Shown here piece after piece: positions 27,008 through 38,641 of a stretch of 64,000 nt of DNA (position 1 is its first letter; each line of letters opens with the position of its first letter). This stretch comes from Candidatus Nitrosocaldaceae archaeon (GTDB lineage: Archaea > Thermoproteota > Nitrososphaeria > Nitrososphaerales > Nitrosocaldaceae). The translations under genes and the position numbers were made by a program. Under the pieces are notes generated by a model. That model saw nothing but the letters and a program-made list of their open reading frames with translations. It did no database searches and was not told where the DNA came from. The stretch lies in contig BPGC01000001.1 of the NCBI GenBank assembly GCA_026002835.1, positions 275,231-339,230 on the forward strand. The letters run 5' to 3'.

Positions 27008-27601
27008 CTATCTAGATGCCATTGCTACCCTTTCTTGCTCATTCTTCTTCTTTATTGCAAAGCTGTTTATATCATTATTGGCTGCTAGAATTATCTCATC
27101 TGCTAACGCCTCTTCAATAGTTTTAGGATTGGCAAATGCTGCTTCTTTTGCACCATCGGTTATGAACCTTAATGCTAGATCTATCCTTCTTAATGGTGAT
27201 ACATCAACTGATACATGATACACAGCACCACCATATACAATCCTAGTTGTATCTTCATTAGGTGCTGCATTCTCTATTGCTCTAACTAATACAGATATTG
27301 GATTCTCTCCAGTCTTTAGATGTATTATCTCAAATGTTGTCTTTACTATATTTATTGCTCTTGCTTTCTTACCACCCATCCTTCCAGTATTCTTTGCCCA
27401 TTTCTTACCAAAATGCATAGTCTTATTAACAAGCCTCTCAACTACGTTAACATTAACCTTACCAAACATCTTATGCTCATGCCTTCCGAAACTTGTAGGA
27501 ACTAGCATAGGATTTAGTGCAATAACTCTCTTCAAACCTGGATCCTTTACCTCAACCTCTGAGTAATCCCACTTGTCAAAGAGTAACAGTTTCTGACTCA
27601 T
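27008..27601 (-). CDS. rps7: Ribosomal protein uS7
   Basis: Small-subunit head protein that nucleates assembly on 16S rRNA. The archaeal form of 197 residues includes the N-terminal LLLFDKWDYSEVEVKDPGL, FGRHEHKMFGKVNVNVVERLVNKTMH, and the C-terminal AIKKKNEQERVAMASR. It is last in the minus-strand rpoH-rps7 operon. Confidence 0.97.
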   Translation of the reverse strand: MSQKLLLFDKWDYSEVEVKDPGLKRVIALNPMLVPTSFGRHEHKMFGKVNVNVVERLVNKTMHFGKKWAKNTGRMGGKKARAINIVKTTFEIIHLKTGENPISVLVRAIENAAPNEDTTRIVYGGAVYHVSVDVSPLRRIDLALRFITDGAKEAAFANPKTIEEALADEIILAANNDINSFAIKKKNEQERVAMASR

Positions 27602-27632
27602 GCTCTTATCATCTCTCTATTCTCATTTATAC

Positions 27633-28073
27633 TTACCTTCTAGGCTTCTCTTTCTTACCCTTCAATAACTCTTTTAGTGATACACCATTTACTTTGAATA
27701 CTTGGTACCTTACTCCTGGCAAGTCTCCCATTGCACCTCCCATAGTTGCTCCTAATCCTTCTATTACAACCTCATCATGTTCATCTACATAATTCAAAGC
27801 ACCATCTCTTGGTAAGAATGCTGTAACTACTTTACCATTCTTTATCAATTGCACCCTAACACATTTTCTAACTGCAGAGTTTGGCTGCTTTGATTCCACT
27901 CCTACTTTCTCTAATACTATACCTCTAGCTTGTGGTGCTCCTTCTAATGGACTTGCCTTCTTATCTAGTTGTAAGATCCTTCTCTTATAATATTTGTCAG
28001 ACCATCTAAGCTTATGCCTCTTCTTCTTCAATACACCTCCAGCGAATAATCCTAATGGTGATTTCCTTGCCAT
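27633..28073 (-). CDS. rps12: Ribosomal protein uS12
   Basis: Decoding-centre protein. The conserved loops [34 protein letters not shown] and [34 protein letters not shown] are intact, and 146 residues is typical for archaea. It overlaps nusA by 1 bp and precedes rps7 by about 31 bp. Confidence 0.98.
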   Translation of the reverse strand: MARKSPLGLFAGGVLKKKRHKLRWSDKYYKRRILQLDKKASPLEGAPQARGIVLEKVGVESKQPNSAVRKCVRVQLIKNGKVVTAFLPRDGALNYVDEHDEVVIEGLGATMGGAMGDLPGVRYQVFKVNGVSLKELLKGKKEKPRR

Positions 28074-28534
28074 TACTCTTCACTCCTTATCTGTTCTGGA
28101 CTTACTATTAGCACATTTGATATATCAAAGTATCTCCTTGCTAACATCCTAGCTCTTTCAGCATTCCTACCTTCCCTTCCAACTACTATACCTTTTTTAC
28201 TAGGCTCTACTACAACTACTGCAACCTTATTACCGCTAGCAGTCTCGTTTATCTTGACGTCTTGTATATAGTGTGAGCCTAGAGCATTCTTTATGAACTC
28301 TGCTGGATCTTCTGAGTACTCTACTAGCTCTACCTTCTTGCCCATAACACTCTGTAAAGTCTTTATAGTTGAACCACTCTTGCCTATAGCTAAGCCCATC
28401 TGGCCTTTCTCTACTACAAAGATCAATCTATCCATCTTCTCATCTATTATACAATCCCTTGCAGTTGCACTACTCACGTTCTGGAATAGTGATATCATCT
28501 GCAACTCGTCTGATGTAAGTTTTATCTCAGTCAT
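28073..28534 (-). CDS. nusA: Archaeal NusA-like KH protein
   Basis: A 153-residue protein made of two KH domains ([15 protein letters not shown] and [23 protein letters not shown]), the archaeal short NusA lacking the N-terminal and S1 parts of the bacterial factor. It is thought to act in transcription elongation or termination through RNA binding. It sits in the canonical position before rps12. Confidence 0.95.
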   Translation of the reverse strand: MTEIKLTSDELQMISLFQNVSSATARDCIIDEKMDRLIFVVEKGQMGLAIGKSGSTIKTLQSVMGKKVELVEYSEDPAEFIKNALGSHYIQDVKINETASGNKVAVVVVEPSKKGIVVGREGRNAERARMLARRYFDISNVLIVSPEQIRSEE

Positions 28535-28581
28535 ATTCTCTACCGATATCTAAAACCAGCTGTTAAAGGCTCATTTAAATC

Positions 28582-28983
28582 TTACATTATCCTTCTCATA
28601 AATATAAGCATGAGTATTATTGGTAGTGCTAGGAATAATAGCATTATTGGCACTATAAACAATGGATCTGAAGACTTGATGAATATGAATGGGAATATAT
28701 AGATGAATCCATCTCCATCATTCATATTATCATCTAAAGCTGGTATTTGGGCATCTTGCATAGATGCAAATACTACTAATGCGAATCCTATAATTATAGA
28801 TATGATTCCTCCAGCAAATAAGGTTGGATTTGCTATACTACTTAACCTAGGCAAACCTACGTAAGTATAATTTGTTCTACATCTTTTACATATACCATCA
28901 TCATCGGTGCATACGGAGCATGCATTATTGCCACATATTATGCATCTCTCATCTGTAAACCCATTACATATATGGCATCTCAT
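28582..28983 (-). CDS. Zinc-finger membrane protein of unknown function
   Basis: The N-terminal 35 residues hold four CxxC pairs (CHIC, CIIC, CSVC, CKRC), as in a zinc-ribbon or B-box-like finger. Two hydrophobic segments follow, IISIIIGFALVVF near 58 and IVPIMLLFLALPIILMLIF near the C-terminus, with a short acidic stretch (DDNMNDGDG) between them. No family is recognised. It overlaps the upstream DUF131 gene by 4 bp and is inserted between eL30 and nusA in the RNA polymerase/ribosomal operon. Confidence 0.75.
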   Translation of the reverse strand: MRCHICNGFTDERCIICGNNACSVCTDDDGICKRCRTNYTYVGLPRLSSIANPTLFAGGIISIIIGFALVVFASMQDAQIPALDDNMNDGDGFIYIFPFIFIKSSDPLFIVPIMLLFLALPIILMLIFMRRIM

Positions 28984-29183
28984 CTTAACATCAATAATAT
29001 AATTATGACAATCAGTATTATAGGTATTACGAATAGATATGGTTTATTCCCGCTAACAATTATTGGTATTGGACCTATCATTATTATTCCAGTTGCATTA
29101 CCTCTTCTCTTAAGAGATATAGTAACTAGGAACATACCTATCATTATCAACAAAATTCCTAAAAATGCTACGCCTAGATCCAT
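28980..29183 (-). CDS. DUF131 (TIGR00304-like) membrane protein
   Basis: A 67-residue membrane protein with two helices (AFLGILLIMIGMFLVTI and YLFVIPIILIVIIILLM) around the segment GIIMIGPIPIIVSG, the signature of the archaeal DUF131 family. Function is unknown. It starts 14 bp after the eL30 stop and overlaps the next membrane-protein gene. Confidence 0.8.
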   Translation of the reverse strand: MDLGVAFLGILLIMIGMFLVTISLKRRGNATGIIMIGPIPIIVSGNKPYLFVIPIILIVIIILLMLR

Positions 29184-29197
29184 GATAAATAATTATC

Positions 29198-29506
29198 TTA
29201 ATTATTATTAATCTCTTTTAGTAACATTTGTAAATCGTTATCATCTATATCTGTCAATGCTAATATAGATACTCTGAATGGTTTGTTACATAATCTCCCA
29301 AGTTCTAATGAAGTATTGTTTGAATTATATATTGGTATAGACCTATCTTTACATATAGATTCTGCCTTTTCTTTAATCTTTGGCTCCAATGTATCTGCAT
29401 ATATTACTATTTTAGCTTTTTCTATATTTTTTAATACTTCTTTGCTTCCTATTAGATAATTATGTGAATTCTTAAGAATCTTGCTTAGACTCTTCACTAT
29501 CTCCAA
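29198..29506 (-). CDS. rpl30e: Ribosomal protein eL30
   Basis: Archaeal/eukaryotic large-subunit protein of the L7Ae/L30e fold. It starts with a conserved LIGSKEVLKNIEKAKIVIYADTLEP block and ends with RLCNKPFRVSILALTDID. The start chosen is TTG, overlapping rpoA by 35 bp; a GTG three codons later is a possible alternative. It is in its usual place downstream of rpoA. Confidence 0.9.
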   Translation of the reverse strand: MEIVKSLSKILKNSHNYLIGSKEVLKNIEKAKIVIYADTLEPKIKEKAESICKDRSIPIYNSNNTSLELGRLCNKPFRVSILALTDIDDNDLQMLLKEINNN

Positions 29507-32500
29507 CCTCCATATACAATTCTACCATGCCAGTTCCAACTGGTATAGTAGAGCCAACTATAACATTCTCAGTAACGCCTTTCAGCATCTCTACCTCGCC
29601 TTTAACTGCTGCTTGAGCTAGAGTAGGTACAGTTATCTCAAATGCTGCTCTGGCCAATACACTAGATTTAGTTCCTGCTATACCATGTCTTCCTATCTGC
29701 TGTAAAACACCTCTAGATGTCATAACATCTGCTACTAGCATTATATGCCTAATATCTACTTCTAAACCTTGTTCCTCTAATGTATTGGTTATCTCTCTAA
29801 CTAATGCAGTTCTAGCTGCTTCTATACCTAACACATTTGCTATCTCATAGATATTATTTGTTATAGTTCTGCTAGTATCAACCTCTTCAATAGCCATAAC
29901 CTTTGCAAGATTAGAGCCAGAGGTTTGTATCATCCATTCATCCCCTTGTTTGATAACAGTCACACGTTCTATGCTTGGAATGCCTTTTATCCTAGTATTA
30001 AGTATCTTATCTCTAATACCAGATAGTAGAATGCTATCATCGCTAGGTGCTTTAACTATTATTGTATTGCTATCTTCAAGTTCAACTTCCAACTTCTTCT
30101 TTGAAGATTTAAGAGTATCAAATACATCATCTATGCTACAACCATGCTCGTTTAACCTTTTATCACTTATTATAAACCTTATATTATTCTCAAAGTCTAT
30201 CTCTACCTTCTCAACTAAATCATTAAACTTTGTATAAAGTATGCTCTTTGCTATCTCTGCTACTTTATCTCTATCCTTAGCATATTCTGGTTTAAGATAT
30301 ATATCCATAGTTGGAGTAGCTGGGATCTTTCTAGCATCTACTAACTCTATCAGCCTAGGCAGTCCTAGTGTTACATTCCTCTCCTTTATACCAGCAAAGT
30401 GGAATGTTCTTAATGTCATCTGAGTTCCTGGTTCACCAATGGACTGTGCAGTTACTATTCCCATAGCCTCTCCTGGTTCGGTTTGTGCTTTAGCAAACAA
30501 TTCTACAGTTCTAATACATACCTTCTCTACACCATCTTTACTCAATGGATTCTTCAGTAACTCTTCTTCTAAGATTGAAGATACTCTAGGATTAAGTTTA
30601 TCTGAGTATTTTGCTACTAACTCTTTTATCTCATTCTCACTAGCCTTATCTCCCTCATCTACTACTGCTTGAGAAGCAATTAATCTCTCAATATTTACCG
30701 CTTCTCCATGATCACTCTTTGAAGGATCTATACTATCCTCTCCAAACTCAAATTGTATTATATTACCATGAGGATCTCTAACAGTTTGATCATACTCTAT
30801 CCTTATATGCTCTAAAGCATTAATCAGCCTTCTCTGCATATAACCGCTCTGCTGAGTCCTTACAGCTGTATCTACTAATCCTTCTCTACCAGCCATAGCA
30901 TGGAAGAAGAATTCTAATGGATTTAAGCCATCTCTATAATTAGATTTAACGAAACCTCTAGCATCTGGATTTATATCACCAGGTTTGAAATGAGTTAATG
31001 CTCTTCCATGATAACCCTTGTTTATCCTCTTACCTCTAATAGCTTGTTGCCCTAAAGCTCCAGCCATCTGACCTATGTTAAGAGTTGAACCTCTAGCACC
31101 AGTAGATGCCATTATAACACCTGGATTGTTATCTGGGAGAGATCTATCTGCAGTCCTTCCAGCTCTATCTCTAGCCTTCGATAACTCTGAGATTATGTAT
31201 AACTCTAAAGCCTCTTCTGGAGATAAGGCTCTTGTTAGTTGTAATGTACCCTCTTTATACTGTCTGATCAATTCATAAACTTTATTATAAGCATCATTTA
31301 TTATCTCCATTATCTTCTTCTTTGCTTCTTCTGGTATAACTAGATCATCGTAACCATAACTAAAGCCATAATGGGTTACAAATGTTCGTAATATCTTAAA
31401 TATAGAGTTTAAGAATCTTCTAGCTTCATCAGTTCCATAATCTTTTACTATTCTATGTAATACACTATCTGGTTCTTCTGCTCCTATTGATGCTTTATCT
31501 ATAACACCACTTATCAGTTCTCCATTCTTTATAACTACATCCATCTTACCTTTCTTAGTACTTTTAGCCCATTTTGATGTTAGAGTGTAATTGAAATCTT
31601 TTTGTAAGAATAAGGAGAATAACTGTTTGCCAGAGTAATACTCTTTTCCATCTTCTATCTTGATGGGTTTAGGCATCTCTCCTTTATATCCTCCTGCAGT
31701 CAATAGATTCTGGAACTCATCTTTGGTTAGTAATGTATCATCTTTGGTTAGTAGATAAGCAGCTGTTATAAAGTCTCTAATACCTCCAATTATAGGACCT
31801 CCATACCTAGGAGATATTATCTGATCATGAACCCTCATAAGCAATATAGCCTCTGCTCTAGCCTCTTGACTCTGAGGAACGTGCAGATTCATCTCGTCTC
31901 CATCAAAATCGGCATTATATGGAGGGCATACCGAAGGATGAAGCCTAAACGTTCTATAAGGTAATACCTTTACAAAATGACCCATGATCGATATTCTATG
32001 CAACGATGGCTGTCTATTGAATATAACAATATCACCATCATCTAGATGCCTCTCAACAATATACCCAGGAGCTAAACTATCTGCTATAGCTTGTCTATCT
32101 GCGACATAATCTAATCTTATCTTTATACCATCTAACCTTACTACGTAATTTGCGCCAGGATGTTTATTAGGTCCATTGATTATTAATTTTTTCAACCTTT
32201 CCATATTCCATGAGGATGCTATCTCTGGAACTGTTAATTTCTTTGCAACATCTATTGGCACTCCTACTTCAGATATATCCAAACTAGGATCTGGTGATAT
32301 TACAGTTCTAGCAGCAAAGTCTACCCTCTTTCCAGATAAACTTCCTCTAAACCTTCCTTCCTTTCCTTTAAGCCTTTGAGTTAATGTCTTTAATGGTCTA
32401 CCAGATCTATGATGAGCTTGAGGTATTCCTGAAACCTCGTTATCGAAATAAGTTGTAACGTGATATTGTAAAAGATCTACTAGATCTTGAACGATTAAGG

Positions 32501-33287
32501 GAGGAGTGCCAGCCTCTTTACTCTCCCTTAATCTCTGATTAACTCTAATTATATCAACGAGTTTATGAGTTAGATCATCTTCTGATCTTATTCCAGTCTC
32601 TAAAATGATTGATGGTCTAACTGTAACTGGAGGAACTGGTAATGCTTGAAGAACGAACCATTCTGGTCTAGCACTCTTTGGATCGAATCCTAGCAACTCT
32701 AGATCCTCGTCCTTGATCTGGGATAACCTCTCTCTAATCGTTATAGGCAATAATCTATTATCGCCAACCTCGGTCTTTTCAGTAAAGATCGTAGGTTTGG
32801 TAAATACTAACTCATACTGTTCTTTATTACAATGAGGGCATAACTTTACTTTCTTTGCTTTTTCTATTATCTCATTCCTAATCTTATCTGCTATAACAAC
32901 TGAGTACGCTTGTCTATTATCCAATCTTTGTCTATACTCATCTAATACATCTTGTGGTAATTTTATTCTATTACAATATCTACATGTTATTAGTAATAAT
33001 TTATGAATTTCATCGATAAATGCTATATGTAATACAGGCTCGGCTAACTCTATATGACCAAAATGACCTGGACATCTTGCTGAAGTATTGCCACAAGTTG
33101 CGCATTTTTGACCTGGTTCTAATGTTCCCAATCTGTTATCCATCAAACCTCCTTGAACTGGTAAACCATCCTCATCATAAGTCTCTGGAGCAGTAATCTC
33201 TGCTACCGAATACTTTCTAATCTCAATTGGTGATAATACTGAGAACTTTATTCCTCCTATGATCTTAATAGTCTCTTCCATGCTCAT
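29472..33287 (-). CDS. rpoA: DNA-directed RNA polymerase subunit A (unsplit A'/A'')
   Basis: The largest RNA polymerase subunit, 1271 residues in one frame. Clamp zinc motifs CATCGNTSARCPGHFGH and CRYCN...CPHCN lie at the N-terminus, the catalytic Mg motif NADFDGDEMNLH lies near residue 460, and the A'' part (TAQSIGEPGTQMTLRTFHFAG) runs on without a stop. Most archaea encode A' and A'' as two genes. The unsplit form is a recognised mark of Thaumarchaeota. It follows rpoB by 3 bp; ATG codons at 33287 and 33281 are both possible starts. Confidence 0.98.
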   Translation of the reverse strand: MSMEETIKIIGGIKFSVLSPIEIRKYSVAEITAPETYDEDGLPVQGGLMDNRLGTLEPGQKCATCGNTSARCPGHFGHIELAEPVLHIAFIDEIHKLLLITCRYCNRIKLPQDVLDEYRQRLDNRQAYSVVIADKIRNEIIEKAKKVKLCPHCNKEQYELVFTKPTIFTEKTEVGDNRLLPITIRERLSQIKDEDLELLGFDPKSARPEWFVLQALPVPPVTVRPSIILETGIRSEDDLTHKLVDIIRVNQRLRESKEAGTPPLIVQDLVDLLQYHVTTYFDNEVSGIPQAHHRSGRPLKTLTQRLKGKEGRFRGSLSGKRVDFAARTVISPDPSLDISEVGVPIDVAKKLTVPEIASSWNMERLKKLIINGPNKHPGANYVVRLDGIKIRLDYVADRQAIADSLAPGYIVERHLDDGDIVIFNRQPSLHRISIMGHFVKVLPYRTFRLHPSVCPPYNADFDGDEMNLHVPQSQEARAEAILLMRVHDQIISPRYGGPIIGGIRDFITAAYLLTKDDTLLTKDEFQNLLTAGGYKGEMPKPIKIEDGKEYYSGKQLFSLFLQKDFNYTLTSKWAKSTKKGKMDVVIKNGELISGVIDKASIGAEEPDSVLHRIVKDYGTDEARRFLNSIFKILRTFVTHYGFSYGYDDLVIPEEAKKKIMEIINDAYNKVYELIRQYKEGTLQLTRALSPEEALELYIISELSKARDRAGRTADRSLPDNNPGVIMASTGARGSTLNIGQMAGALGQQAIRGKRINKGYHGRALTHFKPGDINPDARGFVKSNYRDGLNPLEFFFHAMAGREGLVDTAVRTQQSGYMQRRLINALEHIRIEYDQTVRDPHGNIIQFEFGEDSIDPSKSDHGEAVNIERLIASQAVVDEGDKASENEIKELVAKYSDKLNPRVSSILEEELLKNPLSKDGVEKVCIRTVELFAKAQTEPGEAMGIVTAQSIGEPGTQMTLRTFHFAGIKERNVTLGLPRLIELVDARKIPATPTMDIYLKPEYAKDRDKVAEIAKSILYTKFNDLVEKVEIDFENNIRFIISDKRLNEHGCSIDDVFDTLKSSKKKLEVELEDSNTIIVKAPSDDSILLSGIRDKILNTRIKGIPSIERVTVIKQGDEWMIQTSGSNLAKVMAIEEVDTSRTITNNIYEIANVLGIEAARTALVREITNTLEEQGLEVDIRHIMLVADVMTSRGVLQQIGRHGIAGTKSSVLARAAFEITVPTLAQAAVKGEVEMLKGVTENVIVGSTIPVGTGMVELYMEVGDSEESKQDS

Positions 33288-33290
33288 GTT

Positions 33291-36634
<3,344 letters not shown>

Positions 36635-36635
<1 letters not shown>

Positions 36636-36874
36636 TATCCCTCAACAACATACCTATAATAAATGCTTACACCAGCAGTAGGACTCTTCCTAGTTATCTT
36701 TATTATATCACCAGGTTTTGCTCCTAGATCTTTAATAGCTGGATCATTGATCAATATGAATGGTAGTTGATATGGTTTAGCATTATACTTCCTAAGCACT
36801 TCGTCAGCCTCTCTTTGTGATAGAACCTCATGCTTAGGCACATAGATATGATTTATTCCTTCAGACATAATCAT
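36635..36874 (-). CDS. rpoH: DNA-directed RNA polymerase subunit H
   Basis: The Rpb5 C-terminal-domain homologue, 79 residues. The opening [22 protein letters not shown] and the ending [14 protein letters not shown] are family hallmarks. It heads the rpoH-rpoB-rpoA operon. Two ATG codons near the start (MIM) are possible. Confidence 0.96.
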
Positions 36875-36942
36875 TCACCATAGTAATATCATAGATTGTT
36901 TATAACCCAAATTTAACCGTTCGCTTATGCCAATATTTATTC

Positions 36943-37617
36943 TTAACTGATTAATAATGTTATAATGCTTCCAACCATATCTCCATATATTAACATTATA
37001 ACGAAGCCTATAGTCATGTATATTATAAATGGTAATGCTGCAGTAACCCATACATCTCTAGCATCTTCAACAAAGTCATCATATGCATTTACATGAAATC
37101 TGAACCTTTTCCCTTCATCTTCCATCAAGAATAGATAGTCGTTGATCTTTTTAGCTTTAAAACCTAAGATAAATGCTAATATCTTCCTTGACAATGGTTC
37201 ATTGAATCCATCAAAGATCTTATTCCCTCTAAGTATATCTATGCTATTCCTTATTATATTATGAAATACATTGACTATTGTTAGGATAACTCCATTTGTT
37301 AATACAGTTAATGCTGGTATGTTATGAATGCTGTTATTTATCTCGTAATATGGTAATAGCAAAGATATAACAACTAGTGCTTTTGCATCAGCTCCTCCAA
37401 ACATACCAGTTCTATAGATTGTATATGCTATTATACTAACAATTCCTAATGAGATAGCATAAAATAGATCTAGATTACTATGATCAATGATCAATAATAT
37501 TATCCCGATCGATCCAGATATAAGCCAAACTTTATCGCTTATCTCTCTCTTCTTTAGATCCATTATTGATGCTATTATTAGCATTACTAAGCATATAGCG
37601 ATCCTTATCTCAAGCAT
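36943..37617 (-). CDS. Prepilin peptidase, A24 family (FlaK/PibD-like)
   Basis: A membrane aspartyl protease that cleaves class III signal peptides of pilins and archaellins. The first catalytic aspartate is in MDLKKREISDKVW at the end of helix 1, and the second is in the GMFGGADAKAL motif (GxHyD). Several membrane helices and a soluble loop (DDFVEDARDVW) before a last helix fit the archaeal type, 224 residues. It diverges from three pilin-like genes across 135 bp, which are its likely substrates. Confidence 0.88.
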   Translation of the reverse strand: MLEIRIAICLVMLIIASIMDLKKREISDKVWLISGSIGIILLIIDHSNLDLFYAISLGIVSIIAYTIYRTGMFGGADAKALVVISLLLPYYEINNSIHNIPALTVLTNGVILTIVNVFHNIIRNSIDILRGNKIFDGFNEPLSRKILAFILGFKAKKINDYLFLMEDEGKRFRFHVNAYDDFVEDARDVWVTAALPFIIYMTIGFVIMLIYGDMVGSIITLLIS

Positions 37618-37752
37618 TATAAATAATTCATGTTTTTGTATTTATTATTTTAGTATGTAAAAAGTTAGTAATACTTGATCATATATGTATGTATTAAATA
37701 TTAATAACAAAATGTGATATCTTGGAAAACACTTATTTTCTATGAAAAGGTT

Positions 37753-38193
37753 ATGAATACCAAGAGATCGCCAAAAAAAGAGAAACGAGGAGTTTCTCCT
37801 GTTCTAGCAACGATGGTGATGGTAGGAGTAGCAGTAGCTGTAGGATTAGGAGTTGCCAGTTATAGTATGGGATTGTTCAGTAATTTATCAAAGTCTGCTC
37901 AGATAAGTGTTACTGGTGTTGATATAGACGCTACTACTGATGAAGTTACCTTTACAATAGAGAACAAAGGAGGATTAGCTACTACGCTATCCGAAGTTGA
38001 AGTTACAATAGATGGCACTACATATAGTGCAGAGCCAGGAACGAGTATAGGAGCATCATCTAGCACAGATGTAACTGTTGATGATCTGACAGATGGTAGT
38101 AATGAGGTTGATTTTACTAGTGGTATGTCATATACATTCACTCTAAAGTTCTCCGATGGTAAAACATTAGTAGTAACAGGAACCGCAACCTAA
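37753..38193 (+). CDS. Type IV pilin-like protein (class III signal peptide)
   Basis: The ATG at 37753 gives a short basic leader NTKRSPKKEKRG cleaved before VSPVLATMVMVGVAVAVGLGV, the hydrophobic helix of archaeal pilins. The remaining domain is a threonine-rich beta-sandwich-like region. An upstream in-frame ATG at 37714 would add 13 residues that fit the family poorly. It has no close archaellin ending, so an adhesive or Tad-like pilus is more likely than an archaellum. Confidence 0.85.
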   Translation: MNTKRSPKKEKRGVSPVLATMVMVGVAVAVGLGVASYSMGLFSNLSKSAQISVTGVDIDATTDEVTFTIENKGGLATTLSEVEVTIDGTTYSAEPGTSIGASSSTDVTVDDLTDGSNEVDFTSGMSYTFTLKFSDGKTLVVTGTAT

Positions 38194-38215
38194 ACCTTAT
38201 TTTTTGGTGAGTAAA

Positions 38216-38641
38216 ATGAGAGAGAAAAGAGGTGCAAGCGAACTCACATCGACCGTGATTATAATATCTATATCTATTGCAACTGCGTTAGCAGCTGCTG
38301 TATATACAAATTCTCTTGCAGGTGAGAGGATGAAGGAGCATGGAGAAGAGGTTAGTAACATTATAAATAAGAATAATGAAGATATAGTAATAGTTCACGT
38401 TGATTACAATCCTAATAATAGTATTTGTAATGATCCTTTAGTAGTATGGGTTTATAATGCTGGGAGTATAGATACTAATGTTGTAAAAGCAACTATAGAT
38501 AGTATTAATTTGACACTTCCGGCATCCACATTACTTCCTAAACATACTATAACTATTTTATGCTTTAATTACTCATCTTCTGGCACTCTAGTTCTAGAAT
38601 GTACTTATGGTAATAAAGATGAGTATGAGGTGAATATATGA
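38216..38641 (+). CDS. Pilin-like protein
   Basis: A second small protein with a class III signal: REKRGASELTSTVIIISISIATALAAAVYTNS, where the basic leader precedes a helix. The exported part of about 100 residues is beta-rich with two cysteines in the second half. A GGTGAG ribosome site sits just before the ATG. A TTG at 38204 is in frame but lacks this support. The stop overlaps the NHL protein gene by 4 bp. Confidence 0.78.
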   Translation: MREKRGASELTSTVIIISISIATALAAAVYTNSLAGERMKEHGEEVSNIINKNNEDIVIVHVDYNPNNSICNDPLVVWVYNAGSIDTNVVKATIDSINLTLPASTLLPKHTITILCFNYSSSGTLVLECTYGNKDEYEVNI

